Positions 1 through 8,508 of a stretch of 64,000 nucleotides of DNA are shown one piece after another. Under the pieces are notes generated by a model. That model did no database searches. It saw only the letters and a program-made list of their open reading frames with translations, and was not told the origin of the DNA. Each line of letters begins with the position of its first letter. The stretch's first letter is position 1. Made by a program: the position numbers and the translations under genes. The DNA lies in contig NZ_JACHEF010000003.1 in the NCBI RefSeq assembly GCF_014207355.1, positions 905,763-969,762 of the forward strand, read 5' to 3'. This DNA is from Mesorhizobium sangaii (GTDB lineage: Bacteria; Pseudomonadota; Alphaproteobacteria; Rhizobiales; Rhizobiaceae).

Positions 1-2
1 CC

Positions 3-1085
3 GCCGCCGGCAAGTGGCATCTCGGGGCGAGCGAGATCAGTTGGCCCACTCGACAGGGCTTCGACGAGTACCACGTGGGCGTGCTGGAAACGACCGACGG
101 CATCTTGTATCGCGACAGCATGCAGCGCGCCGGGATGCCGGAAGCCGCCATCGCCGCCACCGAGCCGTATATCTGGGAGTCCGAAGCGAACGGCAACCTG
201 AAGAAGGTGCGGCCCTACACCCTCGAGTACCGCGCGCGAGTCGAAGCGGATATCGCGAAGGCATCGGTGGACTTTATCGAGCGGGAAGCGAAAGCGAAGC
301 AGCCTTTCTTCATGTACGTGGGCTTCACGAACACCCACTACCCGCTCCATACGGCACCTGAGTTCGCGGGCAAGTCGCGCATCGGTGTCTATGGTGACGC
401 GATCATGGAACTTGATTACCGCAGCGGCCAGGTGCTGGACGCCATCAAGGCCGCGGGCGTCGAGGACAACACCATCGTCCTTTGGCTCTCGGACAACGCG
501 GCGGCGCCGACGTCAGGCCCGTCCGAGACACGCGCTGGTTCCAACGGTCCGTTCCGCGGCGAACTCGGTGATGCTCTGGAAGGCTCGATCCGCACCATCG
601 GCATGATTAAGTGGCCGGGACACATCGCGCCGCGCGCGAGCAACGAGATGGTCTCGGTCCATGACTGGTTCCCGACACTTGCCGGAATCATCGGCGCAAA
701 GATCCCGACGGACCGGCCCATAGACGGCGTGGACCAGGGAGGGTTCTTCACCGGCAAGCAGCCGAAGTCCAACCGCGAGAGCTTGCTCAGCTTCATCGGC
801 ACGGAGGTCGCGGCGGTGCGCTGGCGCAACTATCGGATCTACCCGAAACAGTTCGCCCCTTCGTCCGGCAATCCGGCCATGTACGGCCTCCTGGGCATCC
901 GCCAGGAGGGGAATGGCTTCCCCGCGCTCTTCAACATCGAGGCGGACCCGCGTGAGGAGAACAACGTTTTTGGCACCAGCGCCTGGGTGATCGGCCCCTA
1001 TTTGAAGGTGATCGGCGACTATCTGAAGACGCTGGAGAAATATCCCAATCCCAAGCCTGTCAACCTGACGGAATTTGGCAACTAA
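3..1085 (+). CDS. Sulfatase (arylsulfatase family), 5' end outside window
   Basis: C-terminal 360 residues of a type I sulfatase; the start and the formylglycine-forming Cys/Ser motif lie upstream of the window. Seen near the left edge is GKWHLG, the conserved Lys/His motif of alkaline-phosphatase-fold sulfatases. Further on are NTHYPLH, a DNAAAPTSG segment and DWFPTLAGIIGAKIP, an arrangement typical of arylsulfatases. These enzymes hydrolyse sulfate esters; the substrate cannot be told from this part. The gene following 52 nt downstream encodes an outer-membrane-type protein, a pairing that may serve uptake of the sulfated substrate (inference). The reading frame is open to the TAA stop. Confidence 0.88.
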   Translation, partial: AAGKWHLGASEISWPTRQGFDEYHVGVLETTDGILYRDSMQRAGMPEAAIAATEPYIWESEANGNLKKVRPYTLEYRARVEADIAKASVDFIEREAKAKQPFFMYVGFTNTHYPLHTAPEFAGKSRIGVYGDAIMELDYRSGQVLDAIKAAGVEDNTIVLWLSDNAAAPTSGPSETRAGSNGPFRGELGDALEGSIRTIGMIKWPGHIAPRASNEMVSVHDWFPTLAGIIGAKIPTDRPIDGVDQGGFFTGKQPKSNRESLLSFIGTEVAAVRWRNYRIYPKQFAPSSGNPAMYGLLGIRQEGNGFPALFNIEADPREENNVFGTSAWVIGPYLKVIGDYLKTLEKYPNPKPVNLTEFGN

Positions 1086-1136
1086 TTGCCGACCAAGCGG
1101 CGATGTTCCGCCGCCTGGCAACATTGGAGGGGGATT

Positions 1137-2110
1137 ATGCTCCGCAATCGGTTTCTTGCTGTCGGCCTGGGGCTGAGCGCCTTGCCTCCCGCCGGACCGG
1201 CGTTCGCCGACGAAGGCGGGATCAGCTTCTGGTTGCCCGGCCAGTACGGTAGCTTCGCCGCAATCCCAACGGAGCCAGGCTGGTCCTGGGCTGCGGTCTA
1301 TTATCATGCATCGCTTGCCGCCGGTGCTGACCAGCAGTTCTCGCGCGGCGGTCGGATCGACGCCGGCCTGGATGCCAACGCTAACCTCGTGCTCTTCGGG
1401 CCGTCCTACACATTTGCAGCCCCCGTGATCGACGGGCAATTGACACTGAGCATGATGGCGGTCGGGGGGCGCAACGAGGCTTCGGTCGATGCGGTGCTGA
1501 CGGGACCGAACGGCAATACGCTGTCGGGCAGCGCAACGGATCGGCTTACCGCCTTCGGCGATCTTTATCCGACCGCGACACTGAAGTGGAACAGCGGTGT
1601 TCATAACTACATGACCTATGTCGCTGGCGACATTCCGGTCGGCTCCTATGAGGCGGGGCGCCTCGCCAATCTCGGGATCGGGCACGGTGCAATCGATGTC
1701 GGCGGCGGCTACACTTACTTCAATCCGGCAACCGGCCGCGAAGCCTCCGCGGTGCTCGGCTTCACCTACAATCTCGAGAACCCCGACACCGACTATCAAA
1801 GCGGCGTCGACATGCACATCGACTGGGGCGCCGCGCAGTTTCTCAACGAGCAGTTCTTCGTCGGGCGGCCGGCTACTACTACCAGCAGATCACCGGCGAC
1901 AGCGGCAGCGCAGCGACGCTCGGCGACTTCAAGTCGCGCGTCGCCGGCATCGGCCCGCAGGTCGGCTACCTGTTTCCCGTCGGCGACAAGATGCAGGGCG
2001 CGCTCAACGTGAAAGCCTACTGGGAGTTCGGGGCCCAAAATCGGCCCGAGGGGTGGAACTTCTGGGCCGGCTTCGCCCTGTCGCCGACGGCGCCGAAGAA
2101 GATCGAGTAG
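1137..2110 (+). pseudogene. Outer-membrane MetA-type beta-barrel protein, single-base frameshift
   Basis: The start is the ATG at 1137, preceded by GGAGGGGG at the right distance; a signal peptide follows (LAVGLGLSALPPAGPAFA). The mature part begins DEGGISFWLPGQYGSFAA and resembles the phenol-degradation MetA/SphA-like outer-membrane family, with repeated aromatic beta strands. The first frame runs to a stop at 2012 with a nonsense tail after FFVG (about 1862). A second frame from about 1863 continues the family sequence (GYYYQQITGDSG ... WNFWAGFALSPTAPKKIE) to TAG at 2110. Adding one G in GTCGGGCGGCC joins both halves into about 324 residues. It is either a real one-base deletion or a sequencing error. 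It lies directly after the sulfatase gene and probably in its operon. Confidence 0.75.
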
Positions 2111-2147
2111 CGAGTGGGCGCAGGAAAGCGGCGGAGCAAATCATGGC

Positions 2148-2597
2148 TCAAGTCTCGGGTTGGCCACCTTGAGGCCGAAGAACGCGCTGCCGCGGCTCGG
2201 GGGGTCGGTGGGTTCGGATAGGTCGGTGCTTCGGCAGTAGGCCCCGGTTCCTAGCGAGCATGAACCAACTTACCGTCGAGATCCGGCCGAAAAAGAACTC
2301 AGACCAGTTGAAATCGTAGCACTTCTGCTGTTCTCTGCGCGTCGCCGCCACACCCTCCAGCCCAAACTGGCGATAAATTGTTTCGCACGGCAGCCCTGTG
2401 TCCACAGCAACCACCAGCACAGGCAATAGCGGGCAGCCACGTTTGCGCAGCCGGCTGGCTATTACCGCAAGGATTGACCCCCAGCCGTTTGGCAGGTCGC
2501 CAAACTTGGCACTCAGCTCACCATAAGTGACCTTGCGTCCCACGCGCGCCGCATGTGCGACGTAGAGGGCGACGTCCAACCGAAATCTATCTGACAT
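2148..2597 (-). CDS. Hypothetical protein, possible alkyltransferase-like winged-helix fold
   Basis: This is a 149-residue open frame I do not recognise with certainty. Its middle part (VTYGELSAKFG, then WGSILAVIASRL and CPLLPVLVV) has the rhythm of the DNA-binding domain of O6-alkylguanine-DNA alkyltransferases. The PCHR active-site motif is absent, so enzymatic alkyl transfer is not supported. The C-terminal 30 residues are rich in Pro and Arg and may be readthrough. It is isolated, in the opposite direction to its neighbours. The similarity is weak and could be chance; the gene call itself rests on the length of the frame and an even amino-acid composition. Confidence 0.45.
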   Translation of the reverse strand: MSDRFRLDVALYVAHAARVGRKVTYGELSAKFGDLPNGWGSILAVIASRLRKRGCPLLPVLVVAVDTGLPCETIYRQFGLEGVAATRREQQKCYDFNWSEFFFGRISTVSWFMLARNRGLLPKHRPIRTHRPPEPRQRVLRPQGGQPET

Positions 2598-3073
2598 TTT
2601 AGTTTGTCACAGCTCTATGAAGATTGGGTTCGGTTGGCTCGAATGAACAGCTAGATGGGAACGTTGCGGCATAGCCAGTTGCGTCGCGACGCCAAAATCT
2701 TGCTGATTGGTGCCAAGGCGCAGATCCTTAAGTGCGGATAGCCCGTTCGACCGCCTGGGCGCCGTCTGACCTCGCGTCCCGGCCAATTTCTTCATGCTTT
2801 AACCGGCTCGGAGGACAGCGGCGCAAAGTTAGATCCCCTTGCGCCGCCGCCTCCTCGCCGCAGGTGTCCTGCCGTCAGTCGCAGGAACAGGTCTGCGAAA
2901 ACACGTCCCAGTTCCCGCCGGCCGTTCAGCGACTGCGGCTGGATCTTTTTCCTGCGGATCGTTCCTATCGATGATTCGTCTGAGTCGATCTTGCGGCGCT
3001 GTGACAAGTATTTGCGCTTAGCTGCCAAGGTTCATAATGTGAGGATCGAGCGGGTCCGAAAAGGTGTGCGCCA
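2598..3073. other. 476-nt gap with no supported gene
   Basis: The gap lies between the minus-strand hypothetical gene and the AraC-type gene. Short frames exist on both strands (for example 2607-2795 and 2792-3028, both minus), but none has recognisable motifs or a clear ribosome binding site. I see no strong hairpin. A promoter for the regulator downstream is expected here but I could not pick one with confidence. Confidence 0.4.
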
Positions 3074-4138
3074 GTGGTCGAACAGTGTGCAACGGCCGTT
3101 CGAAGACTGGCAGCGATACCAACTGCAGCAGGTTTGGCCGCACGCTTGGCCTCTACAGAGCTTGAGCGACGCAATATCGATCCCGCGCGGTTGCTAGCGC
3201 GGGCAGGCCTGTCTGCGGCGGCGCTTGATCGGCGCGACCGGATCAGTGTCGTTTCCCAAATTGAATTTCTTGAATTGGCCGCACACGAAGTCGGAGACGA
3301 TTTTTTCGGGTTCAGCCTAGCCGAGAAGGTCGACTTGCGCGAATTGAGCTTGCTTTACTATGTAGCTGCTTCATCGAACCAGCTCGGCGACGCTCTCAGG
3401 CGGCTTGAGCGGTACATTTGCGTCGGTAATGAGGGGCTGGTCGCACGGATTCACACCGGCACCGTCTGCCGAGTGGGTCTTTCTTATACGGGGGTGCCGC
3501 GGCACCTGGACCGGCATCAGATGGAGTTCTTCACTCTGGTCGTGCTGCGACTTTGCCGGCTGCTGGTCGGGCGAATGCTCGTTCCGATTGCAGTGAGTTT
3601 CGTCCACCATAGGTCAGACCATCTGCCGCGGATACGAAAGCTGTTGAGTTGCGAGGTCGAGTTCGACGCCCATGCAGACGGACTGAGTTTCGACGCTGCA
3701 TCAATGGACCTCCCTATGGTTGGAGCTGACCCATTTCTGCACGAGCTGATGCTCAAGAGCTGCGAGGAGGCCATGGCGCTTCGCGCGGCCAATGTGAGCC
3801 CTTTCCGAACGGTTGTGGAGAACGCCATTGCGCCTTTGTTGCCTCACGCCGAAGCGCAGGCGAAAGCGGTCGCCGAGCAGCTTGGGCTCAGCGAAAGGAC
3901 ATTCGCCCGCCGTTTGGCTGCAGCAGGGTTGAGCTTTCGAGAAATACTGGACGAACTGCGGCGTGATCTCGCCCTACGCTATCTCGAAGAACCAAAACTG
4001 CAAATCTCTCAAATCGCCTGGCTGCTTGGCTTTCGCCAGCAAAGCGCATTCACCCACGCGTGCCGTCGATGGACTGGGAAAAGCCCTTCGGAGCAGCGAC
4101 GAGGTCGCGATCGCGGCTGCGCCTCAATCAACGGCTGA
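3074..4138 (+). CDS. AraC-family transcriptional regulator (OruR/ArgR-like)
   Basis: This 354-residue regulator has two parts. The N-terminal half (about 15-200) matches the arabinose-binding-like sensor domain found in OruR-type proteins (AARLASTELERRNIDPARLL, then LLYYVAASSNQLGDALRRL). The C-terminal 100 residues form an AraC double helix-turn-helix: AEQLGLSERTFARRLAAAGL as first and ISQIAWLLGFRQQSAFTHAC as second recognition unit, followed by WTGKSP. It binds DNA as a dimer, presumably in response to a small ligand that cannot be named. The start is GTG with AAGG about 10 nt upstream; a start some codons later is possible. Adjacent genes are unrelated or broken, so the regulon is not indicated by context. 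Confidence 0.87.
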   Translation: MVEQCATAVRRLAAIPTAAGLAARLASTELERRNIDPARLLARAGLSAAALDRRDRISVVSQIEFLELAAHEVGDDFFGFSLAEKVDLRELSLLYYVAASSNQLGDALRRLERYICVGNEGLVARIHTGTVCRVGLSYTGVPRHLDRHQMEFFTLVVLRLCRLLVGRMLVPIAVSFVHHRSDHLPRIRKLLSCEVEFDAHADGLSFDAASMDLPMVGADPFLHELMLKSCEEAMALRAANVSPFRTVVENAIAPLLPHAEAQAKAVAEQLGLSERTFARRLAAAGLSFREILDELRRDLALRYLEEPKLQISQIAWLLGFRQQSAFTHACRRWTGKSPSEQRRGRDRGCASING

Positions 4139-4144
4139 AGGCGA

Positions 4145-4444
4145 AGCGCCCGCAATCGGCCGAATTCGATCTGCTGGCGTCGAGCGCGAGCTTGGCAAGC
4201 CCGCCTTTGCCCTGATGGCCGAGCGAGGCACAGGCCGCTATGTCGGCTCGGCTCATCACGCTCAACCGCGAGATGCGCGAACGTCTCTGGGAGCGCGTTC
4301 AGGACCACGCAGGCACCGCACCGAAGGGATGAGGCGGTCGGCGACGCACAATGGGTCAAGCCGGGGCTGATCGGCCGTGTAAAACACTTGCGCGGCGAAG
4401 AGGATTTGCGGCACGCTTCGCTGCAGGATTTTCGGGAGGAGTGA
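4145..4444 (+). pseudogene. Remnant of ATP-dependent DNA ligase, C-terminal OB domain
   Basis: Three short stretches in different frames resemble the end of an ATP-dependent DNA ligase. GKPAFALMAERGTGRYVGSA (frame from about 4191) is followed, after a one-base shift, by ITLNREMRERLWERVQ (about 4256). After a stop and another shift come AQWVKPGLIGRVKHLRGEED and LRHASLQDFREE, ending with TGA at 4442-4444. The order and the RVKHLRGE and LRHASL motifs fit the OB-fold end of LigD/LigC-type ligases. No nucleotidyltransferase domain with the active-site lysine is present nearby, so only the tail survives. It overlaps the 5' end of the DUF768 gene. The identification is from memory of the family pattern. 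Confidence 0.6.
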
Positions 4445-4641
4445 GCAAGCGCGGTAGCGATTTTCTCTACCATTGGATATCGGAGCACCTACCCGACGAT
4501 CCGATACTCGATCCGGTGCTACTGGTGATCGACATGGCTGTTGACGCAAAACGGGCGGCGGAAACCCAAGACATTCCCGGCCAGGAGATTGATGAGGAAA
4601 TTGGCACGATCTACAAATTCATCATGCAGGGGTTGCGCTAG
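4441..4641 (+). CDS. DUF768 family small protein
   Basis: A 66-residue protein starting at GTG, with the DUF768 pattern: SKRGSDFLYHWISEHLPDD at the N-terminus and IDEEIGTIYKFIMQGL at the end. DUF768 was defined on proteins from Mesorhizobium loti, where there are many copies, and its function is unknown. The open frame extends upstream to 4351 but that part is read through the ligase remnant in another frame, so the later start is preferred. A GGAGGA sits almost on the GTG, closer than ideal, so the true start remains uncertain. It supports a Mesorhizobium assignment. Confidence 0.65.
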   Translation: MSKRGSDFLYHWISEHLPDDPILDPVLLVIDMAVDAKRAAETQDIPGQEIDEEIGTIYKFIMQGLR

Positions 4642-4685
4642 TGGAACACCAGTCTCTGTCCCTGCCGCTATTGCTCTTCGCAGTA

Positions 4686-4731
4686 GGGTGCCCGCCATAT
4701 CGCCCAATCGCCCAAATGATGGCGGGCACCC
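4686..4731. terminator. Perfect 13-bp inverted repeat, probable terminator
   Basis: Arms GGGTGCCCGCCAT (4686-4698) and ATGGCGGGCACCC (4719-4731) are exact complements around a 20-nt loop. It lies 45 nt after the DUF768 stop codon and is followed by CTTCC without a long T run. It most likely ends the DUF768 transcript. Confidence 0.5.
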
Positions 4732-4819
4732 TTCCGACAGAGGGGACTTTGCTCGTCGGTTTCCTTCAATGATTAGGATTTACTAATGTTTCGCGAGTGG
4801 GACCTTTGCGCATCCTCAT

Positions 4820-4840
4820 GGGACTTCAGTCGCAACTGCG
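4820..4840 (+). repeat. Leader motif copy 1 (GGGACTTCAGTC...)
   Basis: GGGACTTCAGTC followed by a Y-rich AAYTGCG. The same string recurs at 10520-10540, and a diverged relative at 8434-8446. Each copy precedes a tiny gene; here it stands 80 nt before the truncated peptide gene at 4922. See finding on the leader module. Confidence 0.5.
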
Positions 4841-4921
4841 GCGTGAAAGGACAACACTCGTTGATAACTTCGGCTCCGCTACATTCAGTCAATGGTTCGG
4901 AACAGGACCGGTGAAGAGCGG

Positions 4922-4996
4922 ATGACCGACAAGCGCGTAACGACCTACGTTGTGAGCGTTTTCGAAAAGCCGCGCTGGCGCACGGTGCTGCATTGA
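4922..4996 (+). pseudogene. Truncated copy of the MTDK small-protein gene
   Basis: The frame encodes 24 residues beginning MTDKRVTTYVVSVFEKPRWR and stops after VLH. It matches the first 22 residues of the 50-residue protein encoded at 8589-8741 almost exactly (MTDKPVTTYVVSVFEKPHWR), also at nucleotide level, after which similarity ends. It is therefore a 3'-truncated paralogue, broken before the insertion of the IS element downstream at 5217. Whether the 24-mer is still translated is unknown. Confidence 0.6.
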
Positions 4997-5005
4997 AAGA
5001 AACTC

Positions 5006-5042
5006 GCCGGGCGAGGAACCCCAATTCCCTCAAGCCCGGCGA
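5006..5042. repeat. Inverted repeat CGCCGGGC / GCCCGGCG
   Basis: Two 8-nt complementary arms frame a 21-nt loop; a second small hairpin (CTGATCCCCGATCAG) follows at about 5053. It lies between the truncated peptide gene and the IS element. It may be a leftover terminator; no gene is assigned to it. Confidence 0.3.
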
Positions 5043-5212
5043 AAGTTTACTTCCTGATCCCCGATCAGGTCCGGTGGGAGGAAAGGGCACCGGCAATCTA
5101 TTCAGTGAAAAACCGGGCCAAGATTTTTGTTCCCGAAACGAGACAGAGCGAAGGCGAGAAGCGTGCGGCGTGAATGGTCACGCGAGCCACCCTCGACCTC
5201 CTGGCGGGTCTT

Positions 5213-5974
5213 CTAGGGCGTGGACTCATTAGCACGTAGCCAAATTCGGATTGATGCGAGTTTGACGAACGCAAGATAGTTGGCTGCGAGTTTGTCGTAT
5301 CGGGTCGCGACACGCCGACATTGCTTGATCTTGTTGAAGAACCGTTCGATCAAATTGCGTGCGCGATACAGATACGCACTGAAGCAGATCGGGTCTTTGC
5401 GATTTCGTTTCGGCGGAATGTTCGCCCATGCTCCTTGCTGGCGGGCAAGCTCCCTGATCCAGTCGGCGTCGTAGCCGCGATCCGCGAGCAGCATCGTCTT
5501 GGGAAGCAATGCGCTGAGCAGAACCGAACACAGCCGGTTGTCATGCGCCTCACCGGGCGTAAGGGCGAGATGGACCGGCAGGCCATTGGTGTCCACCACC
5601 GCGTGAATCTTGCTGGTCAGGCCACCCCGTGAGCGACCCATATCTTCCTGATTGTTGTCCGCGATACAGGCTCCGTGCTGATGCACGCGCACGATGGAGG
5701 TGTCGATCATTTGCACCGCCGCGTCATGACCGGCAGCCAGTGCGTCCATGATGTGGTCCCAGACGCCAGCCCGTCGCCACCGAACGAAGCGATTGTAACA
5801 GGTGGTGCGGGGACCGTAGTTCTCCGGCAGGTCGCGCCATGGCGCACCTGAACGCAGGACCCAAAAGATGCCATTGAGCACGCGACGGTCATTTACACGC
5901 CGAACACCACGCGGTTTGTCCGGCAGCATAGGTTTGATGGCGGTCCATTCGTAGTCGCTGAGTTCGTAGCGCAT
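5213..5974 (-). CDS. IS5-family transposase
   Basis: A 253-residue DDE transposase in one uninterrupted frame. The N-terminal part (MRYELSDYEWTAIKPMLPDK, then LNGIFWVLRSGAPWRDLPE) is the usual start of IS5-family proteins. Catalytic residues can be placed: Asp in MIDTSIVRVH, Asp in LLADRGYDADWI, and Glu in ARNLIERFFNKIK, with the Y-x2-R-x3-E-x6-K signature complete. It is probably functional. The stop codon TAG is formed by the CTA just outside the terminal repeat, so the last codon comes from flanking target DNA. Many related elements use two overlapping frames with a ribosomal shift; here a single frame suffices. Confidence 0.93.
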   Translation of the reverse strand: MRYELSDYEWTAIKPMLPDKPRGVRRVNDRRVLNGIFWVLRSGAPWRDLPENYGPRTTCYNRFVRWRRAGVWDHIMDALAAGHDAAVQMIDTSIVRVHQHGACIADNNQEDMGRSRGGLTSKIHAVVDTNGLPVHLALTPGEAHDNRLCSVLLSALLPKTMLLADRGYDADWIRELARQQGAWANIPPKRNRKDPICFSAYLYRARNLIERFFNKIKQCRRVATRYDKLAANYLAFVKLASIRIWLRANESTP

Positions 5975-6010
5975 GATTCGAGGCTCCGGTTCGGAGCTTG
6001 AATCACGTCT
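5217..6010. mobile_element. IS5-family insertion sequence, about 0.8 kb
   Basis: Boundaries are inferred from imperfect terminal inverted repeats: GGCGTGGACTCA at the left (5217-5228) and, read from the right end inward, AGACGTGATTCA (6010-5999). The flanking bases are CTA(G) at left and TTG at right, so no clean target duplication is visible. It separates the truncated MTDK copy from the cyclase gene. Exact ends may be off by a few bases. Confidence 0.65.
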
Positions 6011-6185
6011 TGGGCAGCGCCATCAACCGGCAATGCTCCCGTCACCATGTCGCTAATGCTCTGAATTGACTTCCGCTTTCGGCGGCGCAGCGGACGCGAC
6101 CGGACCGCTGCCGGCTCGCCCCAGTCGCGATTGACTCAATCCGGACAATCCACTTTGAGCGTAACATCCTCTCCGCCACCGATTC

Positions 6186-7589
6186 TCAGCCGCTCAGGAA
6201 AAGTCTGATCTCTTCGAAAAATCGGTCGGAAGCCGGCTCATGCTCCAGAAACAGATGGTTCTGGCCCTCGAAGGCGATGAAGCGGGCGCCGGGAATCCCA
6301 GCGGCCAGTTGGCGGCCGGCTTCGATTGGAACCATGAGATCGCCCCGCGCATGCATGACAAGTGTCGGCACCTTCACGTCGGCGAGACGATGGGTGATAT
6401 CGAAATCGCCCACAACATCGAAATATCTGGCAGCGCACTCGGGAGAGGTCGTCCTACGTTGCAGCTCGTTGAAAATATCCGCCTGCTCGTGAGTTCCCCC
6501 CGGGATGAATAGCCCGGTAAACATTTGCCGGAAGCTCGGATTGTCCGCGCCCCATCCGAGGCGCATCAAAGTCGTCATCGCATTGCGCCGTTCTTTTTCG
6601 GCCGGAGCGCGCTTCTTGCCGCCAAGCGCGAACCCGCCATAGAGAACAAGGTGCGACACGCGTTCCGGATACCGCACGGCATACGCAACCGAAATGGCGC
6701 AGCCCTGGGACATTCCGAGAAGCGGGAAACGCTGGACGCCGGCCGCGTCGACAATCGTTTCAAGGTCGCTCACCCAGGCGTCAAGCGAGAGCTCATCGAC
6801 GTCCCAGTCGGACATGCCGTTGCCTCTTGCGTCATAACGGATCAGCGTGTGGTCACGCGACAACCCGCGAAAGACATGTCGCCAGATCGGGCTTTCCCAA
6901 TCGTATTCAAGGTGATTCATCCAGTTTGCCGACTTCACCAGTATCGGCCCGCTGCCGGAGATCGCATAGGCGAGACGCACACCGTCAGGTGCCCGGCAAT
7001 ATTTGACCTTCTGGATGGGCTGCTCCGCGCGGTCGCGTTCAGGCGCCTCGTCCGATCGTCCCATTTGATCGATCGCAAATACCTCGACTGGCTTGGCGAT
7101 GTTTTTCAGATTCCGGGAACCCAGTTTCCGAACTCTGAGCGCAAGTTTTCCGTCGACCTGATCGAACACTTGACGGGAAATGAAGATGCCGCCGGGCTCG
7201 GCAATTCCTTCCAGGCGGGCCGCCACGTTGACGCCATCGCCATAAATATCGCCGTCATCGATGATGATGTCGCCGACATTTATGCCGATGCGGAACTCGA
7301 TGCGCTTCTCTTGTGCCACGGTCTCATTGCGCGCGATCATCCCGCGCTGGACGTCGACGGCACAGCGCACCGCGTCGACAACGCTCGCGAACTCCAGGAG
7401 CATGCCGTCGCCGGTGGTCTTCACGATCCGTCCGCGATGCTGTCTAATCTTGGGATCGATAAGGGCGCGCCGATGCGATTTCATATCCGCGAGCGTGCCT
7501 TCCTCGTCGGCGGCCATCAGCCGACTGTAGCCGGCGACATCGGCCGCGACGACCGCCATGAGCTGCCGTACCACGCGCTTGGTAGACAC
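6186..7589 (-). CDS. Class III adenylate cyclase fused to alpha/beta hydrolase
   Basis: A 467-residue two-domain protein. Residues about 8-175 form a class III nucleotide cyclase. The metal-binding aspartates lie in VVAADVAGYSRLM and TTGDGMLLEF, and the transition-state Asn and Arg lie in GDGVNVAARLEG. After a linker, residues about 195-465 form an alpha/beta hydrolase with nucleophile motif GMSQG, the acid in HARGDLMVP and the histidine in GQNHLFLEH. Both catalytic sets look complete. No membrane segment is evident, so the protein is probably cytoplasmic. The combination suggests that hydrolase substrate or product controls cAMP production, or that cyclic nucleotide controls the hydrolase (inference). 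It stands alone, with the IS element behind it. Confidence 0.87.
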   Translation of the reverse strand: MSTKRVVRQLMAVVAADVAGYSRLMAADEEGTLADMKSHRRALIDPKIRQHRGRIVKTTGDGMLLEFASVVDAVRCAVDVQRGMIARNETVAQEKRIEFRIGINVGDIIIDDGDIYGDGVNVAARLEGIAEPGGIFISRQVFDQVDGKLALRVRKLGSRNLKNIAKPVEVFAIDQMGRSDEAPERDRAEQPIQKVKYCRAPDGVRLAYAISGSGPILVKSANWMNHLEYDWESPIWRHVFRGLSRDHTLIRYDARGNGMSDWDVDELSLDAWVSDLETIVDAAGVQRFPLLGMSQGCAISVAYAVRYPERVSHLVLYGGFALGGKKRAPAEKERRNAMTTLMRLGWGADNPSFRQMFTGLFIPGGTHEQADIFNELQRRTTSPECAARYFDVVGDFDITHRLADVKVPTLVMHARGDLMVPIEAGRQLAAGIPGARFIAFEGQNHLFLEHEPASDRFFEEIRLFLSG

Positions 7590-8007
7590 GGAGCGCCTCC
7601 ACGATAAGCGGTCAACAGTTTACGCTGTTTCGGCTATCAGGACCATGGACACTGCCGCGATGCCTGCTCAAATTGCCTGCCGCAACGATCAGGGCGGGCT
7701 GGAACCAGCAATTGCTAGCCCTCGGCAATCGGTTGAGGGTTTGGACCGGACTGCGGTCGTGATGTCGGCTCGTGGCCCTTCGCGTCATTTAGCTGCGCTG
7801 CAGAATTTGGTCGCTATCGAGGCATAGCGGACTCTGGCAAGCCGTGCGCTGGCAGATTTATGGGTTCACGGCCTAGTTGCAGGAAGAGCGCTGGGCACGT
7901 TGGACTTAAGTCTGATCGGCAAAACGCAATGGTCTTATCCAAGCCCGTGGCGTGGAACAGCCTATCTCTACGGTTGTTGTATCTCCTGGAAAGTTCGGAG
8001 AAATCAG
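7590..8007. other. 418-nt intergenic region, no supported gene
   Basis: The region lies between divergent genes (cyclase on minus, HTH protein on plus), so promoters for both must lie here. I cannot name convincing -35/-10 pairs. A 20-bp stretch around GGTCAACAGTTTACGCTGTT just upstream of the cyclase has partial dyad symmetry. Short frames inside have no motif and no ribosome binding site. Confidence 0.35.
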
Positions 8008-8403
8008 ATGGATAGAAGCGTTCGTCAGCGCGTTGGAATGACAGAACGGCGGATTGCAATCAAGGAAGGGTATGCAAACAACGAGAGCCCGAAAGTTATA
8101 GCCACACGGCTTAACTGTAGCGTGGCTTCTGTTAAGGCTACGGCCAGCCAGTTGGGCATCACCCGCACCCCGAAAGCCGCGGCAGACTTTCGGCGTGGCT
8201 TCGCAGTCCCCGCAGAGATGCTGGTGCTCTACAAGAAACTGATGGCTAACAATTTCAGCGCGAAGGAAAGTGGAAAGCTGCTGGGGTTGGTGCCACAGGG
8301 TGAAATCAGCGATCGTGAATTCTTGGATTGCCGCCAAGAAGCCAAGGGACTACGTCCGATTTCGAGCGCGACAAGGGACTCTGCGGGCGCTGCAGCAGGC
8401 TAA
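8008..8403 (+). CDS. Small helix-turn-helix protein, unknown role
   Basis: 131 residues. The ATG at 8008 is preceded by GGAG at 8 nt, better than the upstream start of the longer open frame at 7900. Residues about 15-50 (IAIKEGYANNESPKVIATRL then CSVASVKATASQLGITR) look like a helix-turn-helix of the kind seen in resolvases and sigma region 4. A second helical stretch (MLVLYKKLMANNFSAKESGKLLGL) may repeat the fold. I do not recognise the family. The composition of the last 25 residues is less gene-like. It could be a phage or island regulator; the neighbourhood gives no further hint. Confidence 0.5.
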   Translation: MDRSVRQRVGMTERRIAIKEGYANNESPKVIATRLNCSVASVKATASQLGITRTPKAAADFRRGFAVPAEMLVLYKKLMANNFSAKESGKLLGLVPQGEISDREFLDCRQEAKGLRPISSATRDSAGAAAG

Positions 8404-8433
8404 GACCGGGATCCATGACCGGACCGACCAATA

Positions 8434-8446
8434 GGCTTAGTTGCGC
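8434..8446 (+). repeat. Leader motif copy 2 (diverged)
   Basis: GGCTTAGTTGCGC, followed by CTAATA, TATAGCTTTA and GCGGGGG, aligns with GTCTTAATTGCGC, CTAATA, TATACATTTA and GCGGGGG at 10529-10576. Both leaders end in a GTGGCCGGTGCGGC hairpin placed 26-28 nt before a small gene. Confidence 0.45.
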
Positions 8447-8508
8447 AGTTGCTAATATGCTTATAGCTTTAGCAATGCGGGGGACCATCCCAACACGCCC
8501 GATCCCGC

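Noticed and set aside
513..1817. 434-residue minus-strand open frame across the sulfatase and outer-membrane genes
   Set aside because: Antisense shadow of real genes; high GC opens long frames and the protein has no coherent motifs.
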